Assembly: GCF_008831285.2 (NCBI RefSeq)
Contig: NC_045138.2
Span: forward strand, 13,962,571 to 14,026,570
DNA from: Nymphaea colorata
Taxonomy: Eukaryota; Streptophyta; Magnoliopsida; Nymphaeales; Nymphaeaceae
Direction of reading: 5' to 3'
Length of the DNA: 64,000 nucleotides
Shown: positions 12,601 to 23,385 of the stretch, one piece after another
Layout: the number at the start of each line of letters is the position of its first letter
Position numbering within the stretch: the first letter of the stretch is position 1
Position numbers and translations under genes: made by a program
Notes under the pieces: model-generated
The model's input: the letters and a program-made list of their open reading frames with translations, nothing else
Databases searched by the model: none
What the model was told of the DNA's origin: nothing

Positions 12601-15600
12601 GTTAATGTGAATCTATTGTGATGGTGTCACAAGAAATGATGTTCTTTATTAGTAGCCCAATATCTAATTATGATTTTTTTTTTTGGTACTGTTTCTTCTT
12701 GATTAGTCTGATATCCAGATATTGCTTTCAGGTGCACTGTGTTTTAATTTTTGATTTCATGATCATATGTGATTGTAGAACAGATTAATGTGTTCACAGT
12801 ACAAACCGCCAACACTTACTATATTGGAAAAATTTTCAGCATGTTTATCTATAATCATGTACAAAATAGAGAGAGAAATTAGGAAAACATGGGATGCTTA
12901 TTTCTATGTGGTTAAGAAAATTGAGTGAGATCATGATTGCACATTTAAAAGGTGAAATCCCTTAACACCATTAGAGAACCATGAGAAGGGTTGTGTTGTT
13001 TTGGCAGGACAGTGTCTTTTACAAAGAGTGGAGCCCCTTAATCCATTTTTTCAGCAATTACAACATATTCTCTAAAATTTCTGTTGCACAAACTCTGGGA
13101 AATGTTGATGCCCTGTCATGTACAGGGCATTGATGGGGGTGTCGCAGACGTGTCCAGCACAAATGTACGTGCCCTAAAGAACAATATCCAATAATGTGTG
13201 TAGTGTGCCCAAGTTGCTTCCTTTTATGTCATTTTCTATTTACTTATAAGAGGCTCTTGTGAAACAAATTACATAGCACATTCATTAAACAACTCGTAGA
13301 TGCATTGTAACTGTTTGTTTCTGTTGTGAAGCCACTTGAAGATGCAACAAAGACAACAAGTATCATTCTTGAAGCCCTTAAGGATACAGAACAAAGGGGA
13401 TTAATTGATAGAGGATGGGGCGGCCTTGGCAATAGTAAGTTTTTTTTAGTTATTTTGTCTCTCAAGTGTTGCCCTGTTGATTTACGTGGATTTAGCAGTC
13501 ATAGATTTTCTTTTGAGACATTTGCTTTGTGAATGGCCTTCTTTGAGGCAATGGCTTTCTCATGAATCCTTTAAAGGGCTTGAGCTGGTGCTTATTTCGG
13601 AATGAGTCCTAACTTAAGTGTGACTGTTATGCTGTTCAAAAGATAGGTTTATCAGTTACTGATCATAAGAACTTGCATGGACTGATACACCATCTGTTCA
13701 TCCCATGCATCGTAATCTAAGAGTCAGAAATTACCATTGAAATCTTTAGTTTGTCATTTATGTGTTTTTCTTGTTAATGCATCATTCTTTAATTTCAAAT
13801 CTGGAAAATGCCTATAGATACCATAATGGATATTATTGCCTTGAAAACATTTCTTCTGAAACAAAAGTACATTGTGCTTCAAGGGTTTCATGTTTGATTT
13901 CTGCAAAAGGCATTGTATGTAAGTTCTCATATGTACAAGAACCTCTTTTATTGCATATTTTTCTAATATGTAAGTTATGACTTGGGTTCTTTGATGGATA
14001 TTGGACATTGAAAGGTTGGAATATTCATATATCTATACATTGAACGTGCACTGTATCCTCTGTCCGATGTAGGTACAAACAGAATGTTAGCATGGATTTC
14101 TAGACAATGTGCTGTGTAGTAGTGATATTTTAGTGTTTTATAGAAATATCATATCTGAATGATTCTTGTGATCCTCCTGAGTTCATGAATTTCGATTATT
14201 GTCCAGGGAGGTGACACAAGGATTATAGTTATTGTGTTTGGAAGAATATGATCCTAGACACAATTCTGACTGATCGTTATCCATGCACACTCTTCAACCC
14301 TTGATTTCTTACTCCTTACAGAATAACTGAAACACCTAGACATTGTGGCTATTAATGCATCAAGCCACCAGGATCAAGCGTTATCCTCAACTTGATGGGT
14401 CCAGCTTCATGAGTACCAAAGACTGACGTCTAGGTTTTGAAGTTGATAGCTAATAACTCCAACCTCAACCTTTATGCAGCCATGGGACTGTCATTAGTAT
14501 AAATGCATTGCTTACAGAGTTTCATGTTGCATTACATTGCCATGCTGTTTCTGAAACTACTGGTGGTGTAGATATTTTATGAGCAACGTTAGCATTTGGA
14601 TAAGATCACTTCTGGACACTTCTGGACGCTGTTGTTAATATTGGTGCATATTGGCCCATATCAGCTATTATGCGTTGTATTTGCAGGCTGTTGATGCAGT
14701 AATATGGCCCCCTTCCAGGATAAGCTGATAGGAGGCCATCAGCCCATATCAGTTAATAAAGCCTGCATGGGAAAGGTGAACTAATGAAAAAATAATTGAA
14801 AAATAGCTTAATTGTTGAAGGCTGATATGGACGGATGTATATCGCTGATGCACATCTGTTTTGAGGGCGTCTGATATGATTCAAGAAACTGAGGTTCACA
14901 ACATTGCTTCTAGTGTTCTGAGTCTTCTATTATTTCCTCAACAAAAATTGGTCATGGTTGTTGAACAGACTGCCAGCATAATTGATCTGGGACAATTTTG
15001 TTCAAGAAGCTATTTCGCAACCGTGTTTTATTGTCCTGTTTTCGTATATCAATTTCAAATGGAATTATTTATTCACTTTAATGGTCATGTTGTTAAATTC
15101 CATGTTGGTCTTAATGCTTCATGAATTCATGTTGTTTTGTATGAGGTTTCCTTAAATCAATCCATATTCGTTTATACTCTTTTTTCAGCTCCAGAAGTTC
15201 CAGACAATGTTTTTTTTCTTGAAGACTGCCCACATGATTGGTTATTCCCTCAGTGTGCTGCAGTGGTGAGATGCTTTGCTTTCACGTTCACTTTCAGATA
15301 AGTTGCAATTTGCAACTGTGATTAAGGAAAACACGTGCAGTGAAGTCCTGTTATTTATTGTTAAGATAGATGCATGACCTGTACGTATTGAGGTTCACCA
15401 TCTATGACATTAGTCTTTAGTTGTCCTATGATCTTGTGAAATACTATCCATTTACCTCAAACAACATTTACACCTTCCTGTTTTCTGAAATCTGTTCATT
15501 TAAACTTGTAGGTCCATCATGGAGGTGCAGGCACGACAGCTGCAGGATTAAGAGCAGGGGTGAGAGCAACTTTAAGAACTTTGTTTTGACTTTTGAGCCT

Positions 15601-16484
15601 GCTGAAATGCATCTAACTGAGGTGTTTCAAGCCAAAGTTCAAAAACTGTTAATTGAATGTAATCCAAATGAGAAAGCTTGAACCGATTATGAAGGCAGAG
15701 AGATCACAAAGAACATGACAAACATAAACATATGATCGATTAATTATTAAAATTCACTACACCAAGTATTGGAGATTATGACTGAGGACAGGATAAATCA
15801 CTTCAAACTCATGATCTCCACACGTGCTATTTTTCATTTTCTCTAGCAAGCTTCATTCTATCAAAAAACTTTCCAATGTGGTGATATCATCTTGGTAACG
15901 GAGTTGGACTTTTATCTGTTTAATCATCCCATGATTGGAACCTTTTCATTCATTCTCTAGAATGCTGTGTCAATATACACTCAAAATATTCTGTCTAGCT
16001 TTCAGTACTGGATTTGATAGTTTATATGATGGGCCATTTATTTCACCTAGTTTATTTTCTTTACAGTGCCCTACAACTATTGTGCCATTTTTTGGTGACC
16101 AGTACTTCTGGGCTGATAGAGTCCATGAGAAAGGAGTCGGACCTGCACCAATACCTATTTTTGAGCTTTCTGTGGAACGGCTGTCAAGTGCAATCAAATT
16201 TATGCTTGATCCGGAGGTAATATAAGAGGACACTCTCCCTATCTTGGTTGCTGCACCTTATTTATGTTGACCTCGGTGTTGTGTTGCAGGTAAAACAACT
16301 AGCATTGGAACTGGCAAAAGACATTGGAAATGAAGATGGTGTTGCCGAAGCCGTAAATGCTTTTCACCATCATTTGCCACCAGAATTGCCATTGCCACCC
16401 GTTGCCTTGGAGGAAACGGGAAATCCCTTACAGTCGATAATGCTGGCCTTGGAGAAGTGGTGTTGCCTGCCTTGTATCTCTTAG
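648..16484 (+). CDS. UGT80B1: Sterol 3-beta-glucosyltransferase, UGT80B1 type (14 exons, 631 aa)
   Basis: Transfers glucose from UDP-glucose to the 3-hydroxyl of membrane sterols; in Arabidopsis UGT80B1 (TRANSPARENT TESTA 15) acts in seed coat and membrane lipid biology. Exons: 648-861, 1540-1694, 2380-2619, 3599-3710, 3866-4036, 7901-7964, 9296-9353, 9540-9717, 12421-12551, 13332-13434, 15189-15265, 15512-15559, 16067-16216, 16290-16484. All junctions are GT-AG and keep frame. The GT28-type N-terminal domain carries VGTRGDVQP (about residues 187-195). The C-terminal donor-sugar site carries VHHGGAGTT (502-510), then PTTIVPFFGDQ. The early GLEHCKTAPV segment, HVHVAEALGVPIHIF and PPELPLP near the end match the B1 rather than the A2 branch as I remember them. 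Length fits the family (about 615-640 aa). The gene is 16 kb for 1.9 kb of coding sequence; introns 5 and 8 are swollen by repeats. No membrane segment is obvious. Confidence 0.95.
4685..4815 (+). repeat. Polypurine tract (GGAGGAAGAAG-like)
   Basis: Nearly pure G/A sequence built of GGAGGAAGAAG-type words. It is the left arm of the inner element and is complementary in kind to the pyrimidine tract at 5125-5515. Long polypurine tracts of this sort can form triplex or hairpin DNA. Confidence 0.85.
5125..5515 (+). repeat. Polypyrimidine tract (CTTCTTCCTCC-like), about 390 bp
   Basis: Irregular tandem array of CTTCTTCCTCC and CCTCCTTCCTTC words, almost without purines on the plus strand. It forms the right arm of the inner element. 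Repeated blocks are visible by eye, suggesting growth by slippage. It is about three times longer than the purine arm. Confidence 0.9.
6371..6551 (+). repeat. 78-bp direct duplication with 25-bp spacer
   Basis: Copies at 6371-6448 and 6474-6551 differ at one position (AATAT versus AGTAT). The spacer 6449-6473 repeats part of the same words (GAAATATTAAGAATAT). It lies inside the outer element within intron 5 of the sterol glucosyltransferase gene. The near identity indicates a recent event. Confidence 0.93.
9904..9930 (+). repeat. Left copy of 27-bp flanking direct repeat
   Basis: Matches 11966-11992 with one mismatch; the inner 22 bp (9909-9930, GTTTCATTTGCTTGCCTTGG plus TT) are identical. 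It sits just outside the 2-kb insert and could be a long target-site duplication. Confidence 0.85.
9931..11970. mobile_element. Old retroelement-like insert with diverged direct terminal arms (intron 8)
   Basis: About 2 kb inside UGT80B1 intron 8. Direct arms at about 9958-10198 and 11725-11941 share blocks such as ATTGCAAAGGAAAAT, GGTCCAAACCCAAAAA-like text and GGATCCAGCCCACTAAG, but have clearly diverged, so the insert is not recent. The core (about 10570-11200) is much GC-richer than its surroundings. No recognisable gag, protease, integrase or reverse transcriptase segment is seen. An LTR-type non-autonomous element is the likeliest reading; it looks like a degraded fossil. The ends are approximate. 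Confidence 0.45.
11966..11992 (+). repeat. Right copy of 27-bp flanking direct repeat
   Basis: Partner of 9904-9930, on the other side of the 2-kb insert in intron 8. The identical 22-bp core is at 11971-11992. Confidence 0.85.
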
Positions 16485-16586
16485 CTGTGTTCTTGATTTG
16501 AAGAATTTGGTATGTATTCTTTTGTTGTTCTTTCATCACCTGGTTTTGAAGGTTTTTTGTATATGTATTTGTATGGAGTTTGTCAC

Positions 16587-16592
16587 AATAAA
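16587..16592 (+). terminator. AATAAA polyadenylation signal, UGT80B1-like gene
   Basis: Canonical AATAAA about 103 nt after the stop codon, a fitting distance for the 3' end of this transcript. Confidence 0.6.
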
Positions 16593-16931
16593 CATGGAAG
16601 CTCCTAGGTGCTTCTTGTCAAGAATTTCAATTATAGAAAAATTTCTCCTTTTGTTTCTGCTATGATGTAAAAGAATGTAGATACTGGCCTGAAAATGATT
16701 CATGATATTGTTTCCGCTATTGAAAGTTGTGTCACTTCTGGGGTGGGTTTCAAATTTTTATTGAATTTCATATTCGATGTCAGTAGTTGGCGCAAGCATC
16801 ATTGTCCGAATGAGTATGGACATTGCAGGGGTTGCTGATTGATATGGAATTGTTGCCTATAATTATGAGGGTTATCCTCCCTTTATTTTATTTATGAAAC
16901 ACCTAATAGAACGAAAGAAAAACTGCTTGGT

Positions 16932-17103
16932 AGTTAACTTTAGTACCGGCCAGCATTGCTTTTGCTGTGTCTCTTTTTGCCTCTCTCTTTAGTTTGCAAA
17001 TACAATTTGGTGGCAGAAGTTAACTTTAGTACCGGCCAGCATTGCTTTTGCCGTGTCCCTTTTTGCCTCTCTCTTTAGTTTGCAAATACAATTTGGTGGC
17101 AGA
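16932..17103 (+). repeat. 86-bp tandem duplication
   Basis: Two adjacent copies (16932-17017 and 17018-17103) beginning AGTTAACTTTAGTACCGG. They differ at only two positions (GCTGTGTCTC versus GCCGTGTCCC). There is no spacer. Confidence 0.95.
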
Positions 17104-20100
17104 AGAATTGTCCTCCTTTTGGTTATGGACTGTGTTGGCATTGGGAGGTGTTTAATCAAGGAGCTTTTCAAGCTTGCACATAAATTAGGGATGTCAATAA
17201 ATATTGTTTAGATCCAATATTCGATAGCTTTAAGAAAAAAGTCAAATGTAGAAAAAATTTTAACATCCAATTAAGAAATGGGATATGATTTGGATTTGAG
17301 AAATTACACGCGATTCGATTTCATTTAAATGAAATTTCATTTTAAATAATTGCCCCATATTCAATGTCTACATTTTGAAAGTCCACTCACAATATGTTTT
17401 ACTGCAGTATTGGTTTGGTGTAAATGTCGGATTCAGAATCAGATGTGAATTTAAAAATTCGATTCGGATATGATTCATATTGTGTGATTTCGGATTTTGA
17501 TGGGTATAAACTTTTCTTCGTTCATAGTTGGATCGGAGCTCGATATGGTTAAGAAGACATTTGAATTCAATCCGATCCATTAGGCATCCTTAACAAGAAC
17601 AATAAAAAGTACTTCAGGCCCGAACGCTCCATATAATGGTAAATTAATGAACCAATATAACTACCTGGCTGGGTGCTTGGACGTAAGATTTTCCATGTAA
17701 TGGAGGTCGTATTCAAATTTTGAAGTGCATTTCTTGGAATAAACTGATATGCCTAATCTCAGCTTATTAATAAAAAAGGCTAAGGTAACTAAGAAATTTC
17801 TACAACAAAAGTCTTAATACTACTCTTTAGAAAATATTGAGTAAGAAAGCAAAGATCAATTGTCATTAGCCTTCTCTTTGTAGTTTGGATCCGCGTAACC
17901 TCTGTCTGCTAAAAGAAATAAATAAAATGTTTTAAAATATCTTTGCGCTCTTAATATCATAACCAAACTTGAAGTTGGTCATGCCTTCAAAATATCGTTC
18001 CGACATTTGAAATGCCTCAATAAATGAAATTTACAAGCTAATAGGCTAGTAGAATAAAACCGTCAAAAAGCTTTTAATTGTTATTATTTTCTATAGCCTT
18101 AGTACTGTAGAGATATAATTAGACCAAAGTTAGTCATATTTAGATTTCAAACATACTTTGAATGCCTCTTGATCATGTTTCTGAAAATTAAAGTCCCTTA
18201 ATGTTTTATAATAAGTTCAAGAGAAAACAATACATCAGATCCTATCTTGGCCATGAATGCGGCCTTAGCAAGTGGCCTATATGATGATGACTTTCTCCTA
18301 AATTTTTCAACATAGCGGCTCCGAAAGGAGCTCCCCTTTGAAATTTGACGGTGTATCACCTACCAATGCACGACAATTTCGTTGTGAAGCTGAAAATATT
18401 TGTTATCTTTAAGCTTGATTTTTTTTTTTATTATTATTTTTGAGTTTCTCTTGAATTGTTACAGAATGCTGCACGGTGCATTTTCCTAACATTATAATGC
18501 TATATATATATATATATAATGTTCTTCATGTTTGAAATTCGTGAACGCTTAACTACCATCGTTGATTTATAAGTGAGAGATTTCGGTTAAGTCTTGAGGT
18601 TTTCTTTCATGTCTACCTGCTTATCCACTGGGGATCTGCGAGTCAGCTGGATCTCGATTGACCAGTACTGGTCAAAATTTTTTGAGGCAGTTAGCCAGAT
18701 CTGGATCTGGACCTGCGGTGGTTATGAATCTGCGAGGTTGGTACTTGCGGGTTCCACAAGATTCACAAGAAAAATGCATTGAAATGGCTTACAGTCTGGT
18801 TATTTTGTGAGGGATTTGAATTTCAAATGAACCAATCTGATGATGCTATTAGATCATCATGGGCACTGTGTAGGAGAGGGCAATAGGTCTGGTATGTCTC
18901 AATGGATTTCTTTTAGACGGGTCCGCAGCTCGGAACCCAATAAGGCCCGGCTCAGAGCAACCAGGAAGATAAACTTGACCGCACCCATCAGTAGGGACTA
19001 ACCTATAGGCCAACTGAAGCCTGACCAGGTTCGCTCTGGGTAGTCCTGATCTGGACTCACTCAGTCCCTAGCTGAAACCGAACCCAAATAGCTCAGGTCA
19101 GGCTGTTGGTGAGTAAGGACTCAGATGCGGACTGCCATTCGGGTTCGAGTCCGGGTTAGGCTAGCCCCTTGGCTGCCCTGTATTCCTTTGACCTAATTAG
19201 CACTAGCACTGCAAATTCCAAGCTAAGATTGTGAACTTAAATACTCGGTCAAGCGAAGACCAGACCCAAAAAAAATTGAATTGTACGAGCAAACTTGACT
19301 TTCTTGCACCCATGCAGATGTCATCAGATTTCCAAAACTTGCGGGAGATTCCGGCTTATTTCCTTTGAACTTCAATAATTTGAGCTTCATTTTATCTTAT
19401 TCTATTGAGGCAAAGACACATTTTCAAACATACTTCCAGTGATTGCTGGCATCTTAGGTCCAACTTTACCAAACTATTCGGTTGTTTTATAAAAACATTT
19501 GATTTCAATTTGCTCAAATATTGAAGAGACCATGAATGATCAGGCTAAGTCACCTACATATGGTTGACCAAAATGTTAAATATCGATAATCAGCACCATA
19601 TCCGTTTGCTCAATGATATGCACAGTCCACGTTATTGATTTAAAAATTAGTTAAAAGCATTTTAAATTGCCTAAATAATGAAAACAAATATAAGCATGTA
19701 TCGACCAGCATGTATTTTTTCTCGATCGTCATTTTGGAGGTGCAAAAACTAAAAGTGATATGTTTTATACCAAGTCTGAAATGGAACCGATACATTTTTC
19801 TGCATATAGGTAATTTGGTATAATATTGAAACATGTATCGGATTATAACCTTGTCACAATCGGTCCCATAATTGAATAAAGAAGTCCTCAGACTCAACAT
19901 TTTCCACTTCAAACTTAAAAGATATCTTCAGTGCCGCAGCTGCCACATTTCCAGATCTACGACATCGATCTAAATCCAATGTTGGTAGCTGCAGTATGGA
20001 ATTCAAATTCACAATGCAACTTCAAGTTGTTTGCTTGTGCAGTTACAAAGACCAAATTCGCTGGCAACTCCAATGGAAAATGAGCGGCTTTGTTGAAACC

Positions 20101-21595
20101 TTTTCCAGATTGATTCAGCAAAATTGACAAACCAAACTTGGTCAAAAGATAAAAACTTCAAATTTTCTGTCAAAAAGAAAAAAAAAAAAAACGGAACAAG
20201 AAAGACCATTTTTTGGCATCATTCATGAAACTTGAAGCATATGCAGATAAACCCAACATCCAAATGCCGCAAGAAAGAAAGAGAGAGAGAGGGAAGAGAA
20301 AGATGTGAACAATTTGGATTCAGACTGTTTAATTACGTGGGAAATCGAACTTGGTAGAGGGAAAACCAAAAAAATCTGAAAACCACATACCTAGTGTTTG
20401 AATTCCTGCTAGAAAAAAGCCATGAAAAAATCTGCTGTTCAAGCTAAAATTGGACCAAGATGGCTTATGGACTTAGGCAGCACAGGTTTCTACATATGGA
20501 GATTTCCAATATATGGAGACCGTTTTAAGAAGTTTAACATTTTAAGATACAGAAAATATATCTATAATTAGTTTAATAGACATATTAAAACCTTTTAAAA
20601 TTACAAAATTCGACCTAAAATCTTTGGTTGTCATCGATGCTGGAAATGCTTGTTTGCTTTCTAGTTTTATTGTCCCTCAAAGGCGTAAAACTGCCCCATA
20701 ACAAATCAGAAACTGTCTCAGATCAGAACAATTCAAAAGATTGAATTAAAAAATGCACACGGTAACGCGAGAAAAATATAAGAAAAATAACAGTTTACTT
20801 TGAGATAAATGAGAAACTACCAGGCTTAATCAATGGAAGCATTCCATCGCTTCAATCTCCGACCCGCCTAATTGGGTCAATTCAAATTGATTTTAGCAGC
20901 ACTTCTTATGATAATGCAACTTGAAGCAATCCAGCTTTGTCATTCGTTCAGCTTGCTTACCGAAAGGGAAAAAGGAGAATAATGTAAGCTTTGGTCGAGT
21001 CGCCATTAGACCCCACATATAAAGCGAAGTCCTTCTCTTCTTCAGTGAGAAGAAGGAAAAAAAAAAAAAACTAGGGTTTTGGTTAGACTGTTAGGTGAGC
21101 CAGATCATCGTTCATCACTAATTGGCTGACTCCATTGCTACCCAGTTCTTCTTTTATACTATTTCAACTTTAGAGCATCATAATTGAGCAACTGCTTACT
21201 TGTTTCCGAGGTGTTCTTCGTTCTTTAACACATCATCATGACTAAGAAAGAATTATAAAAGAAATATCACTTTTTCCGCTTGCTTCCTTTTTGTCATCTG
21301 CTTTTTAGTTGGAACAAAAAAGATTACAGAAGTGGGGAAAAGGTGCATTTTATTGCAGGTCTTTCTTTAATCCCCAACGAAGGTCTTACTTTTGACTCTC
21401 AAAATGGTTCCAAGTCTCATATCTTGAGCGCCATTACCTCTATGAATGAAGTAGTGTGATCCATTTTCACTTTAAAAAACTATGTCAAGAAGCATAGTAG
21501 CTGGTTGAACTCGAACTGGGGAAGTAATATAAGGCTGGTCGTCGGTTTTATTCTCATGGGAACTACGTTCATTAAATTGAAAACAGTGAGCATGA

Positions 21596-21725
21596 CGCTT
21601 AGTTAAAGAGTGTCTCACTTCCTACTCAGGTCGCAGTACGCTTAGTTAAAGAGTGTCTCACTTCCTACCAGGTCGCAGTTTTCAACGCTTAGTTAAAGAG
21701 TGTCTCACTTCCTACTCAGGTCGCA
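21596..21725 (+). repeat. Three-copy tandem repeat, 43-47 bp unit
   Basis: Units start at 21596, 21639 and 21686, each with CGCTTAGTTAAAGAGTGTCT followed by CACTTCCTAC and AGGTCGCA. Copy 2 lacks the CT of CCTACTCAGG. Variation between copies is confined to short indels and the linker. Confidence 0.95.
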
Positions 21726-22453
21726 CTGCAGTTTTCAACTTCGAGGGTGCTGAAGTTTAGCCTCACTGAGATATCACCATCTTCCCCTCAACCCACAAAA
21801 CTTTAAAAACTATATTATACATATACGCGCTATTTTGAGTTCGTCATTATTGCCAACATAGTTTGAATAGTTAAAAAATGGTCAAATTGGACGTGGTCAG
21901 GTTCCTCACCACCATTTCTACTTTAAAAGGTCAAATTGTCTGTAGTTGCTTTCTTGAGTCCCACATTAATATATTAAGAACTTATAGTATAACTCTTATA
22001 ACGTGAGATAAACTATACACGAATGCAGTCAGACTCAAGCTTACACTTTAAATTTTAAGCATATACATTAAAATACATGGTTATTTATATTGAAACTGGA
22101 ATTAACCAGCCATGTCGCCATTCAATGTTAAAAGTATTGGTATTGGCGCTGTATCGGTCAACACGCTGTATCAGAACGTAAGATCCGAAGCTTATATTTG
22201 ACCAGGTAGAAGTGGAGCTTTATAGGAATCCAATTGAATATTCGACACAAATTCAAATTCAGATAAGGTACTGCATCTCAATTCTGATTAATAAATAAAT
22301 ATGAATTTCTTTATGAGGCACAGCCAAATGGTTCCCAATTCGGATTCATAACATTTATATTCTTAACTGCCCATCTTTATTCAAAGCTAAATTCAACCCC
22401 AAATCCTAAAAGAAATGAATCAGAAAAATGCCACCATTGTTGGCACCGTCCTC

Positions 22454-22543
22454 TTTGCCGATGGACCCATTCGTCCATGTTGTTTTCCGGTGAGTCTAAA
22501 ACCATTTGCTGATGGCCCCATTCATCTATGTTGTTTTCCGGTG
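22454..22543 (+). repeat. Diverged 40-bp direct duplication, about 50-bp period
   Basis: Copies at 22454-22492 and 22504-22543 share GATGG and the run ATGTTGTTTTCCGGTG, with a few substitutions. They lie in the spacer about 0.9 kb upstream of the DnaJ start. Confidence 0.8.
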
Positions 22544-22610
22544 CATTTGCTACTTTTTTGTTACAACTTAAAGGACAAATAATACCTCTCTTTAAGATAA
22601 AAGGGCACCC

Positions 22611-22616
<6 letters not shown>

Positions 22617-22675
<59 letters not shown>

Positions 22676-22689
22676 GATATATATATATA
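22617..22689 (+). repeat. (CT)n(AT)n compound microsatellite
   Basis: A CT dinucleotide run (about 22617-22650) passes straight into an AT run (about 22651-22689) with one GAT interruption. Confidence 0.95.
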
Positions 22690-23385
22690 CACACCATGAG
22701 TCTTATGTGGCTTGCAAACTTTTGATTCCTTGCCGACTCAGCCATCATATGCGGACCTTTCTTTTTTCAATTTTTAACTAAAGAATTCCGGTGTCTTTAT
22801 TGCATTTTAATGAAAGAACATGTCATTTAACTATAAAAGCATGCTGTTGCTTAGAGGAAGAAAACGTTCTTCGAAAATACTTATTAGTCTTTTTTACGAT
22901 AAACTAATAATGGGTATCTGGTTTTCTTAATTTTTTCAAACTGGGACTATTATGTAGTTATTTTATAAAGTTCTTCCTTGGAAGTTTACAGTAAATTACT
23001 AAAATTCCAGTGCTATAGAAATTTGAGAATGTGAGGCACATATCTAAATGAATTTCTGAAGGAACATTTTCCTGACCACGTCCTCGACACCGATCGTTGC
23101 TTGCTCTCCCTCTTTCTCCCACCCCACCATGGTGACGATGTCTGAGGAGGTCGAGGACGTCATCATCGATGTCCTTGCTTCGAAGGGCACCTTTCCTGGA
23201 CTTTTCACTCCCATTCACCAAACCCCGCGGTACCATCAAATTTCGAAATATTTCTCTCTCTCGCTCTCTCTCTCTCTCCTCCTTTCGCCTCCACACGTCT
23301 TTATTTTCCTTGTTCAACCGTGGGGGAAGAAAGAGAGAAACTAAATCCTTCTTGCTTTCTTCCTAACTAAGAAGACACCTGCGAG

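Larger units (their letters stand above)
16593..23385. other. 6.8-kb intergenic region, repeat-rich, no gene supported
   Basis: Mostly AT-rich spacer between the sterol glucosyltransferase and the DnaJ gene. It contains the tandem duplications at 16932-17103, 21596-21725 and 22454-22543 and a microsatellite at 22617-22689. A less AT-rich block at about 18890-19170 with GCCCGG/CTCAG words resembles degraded dispersed repeat sequence. No open frame here resembles a known protein. The last few hundred bases should hold the DnaJ promoter and a CT-rich 5' leader (CTCTCT at about 23255-23282). Confidence 0.6.

Noticed and set aside
19080-19170. Possible tRNA or SINE: GGTTCGAGTCC box after a TAGCTCAGG-like word
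   Set aside because: The would-be acceptor ends do not pair and no anticodon arm can be drawn. At most a degraded relic.
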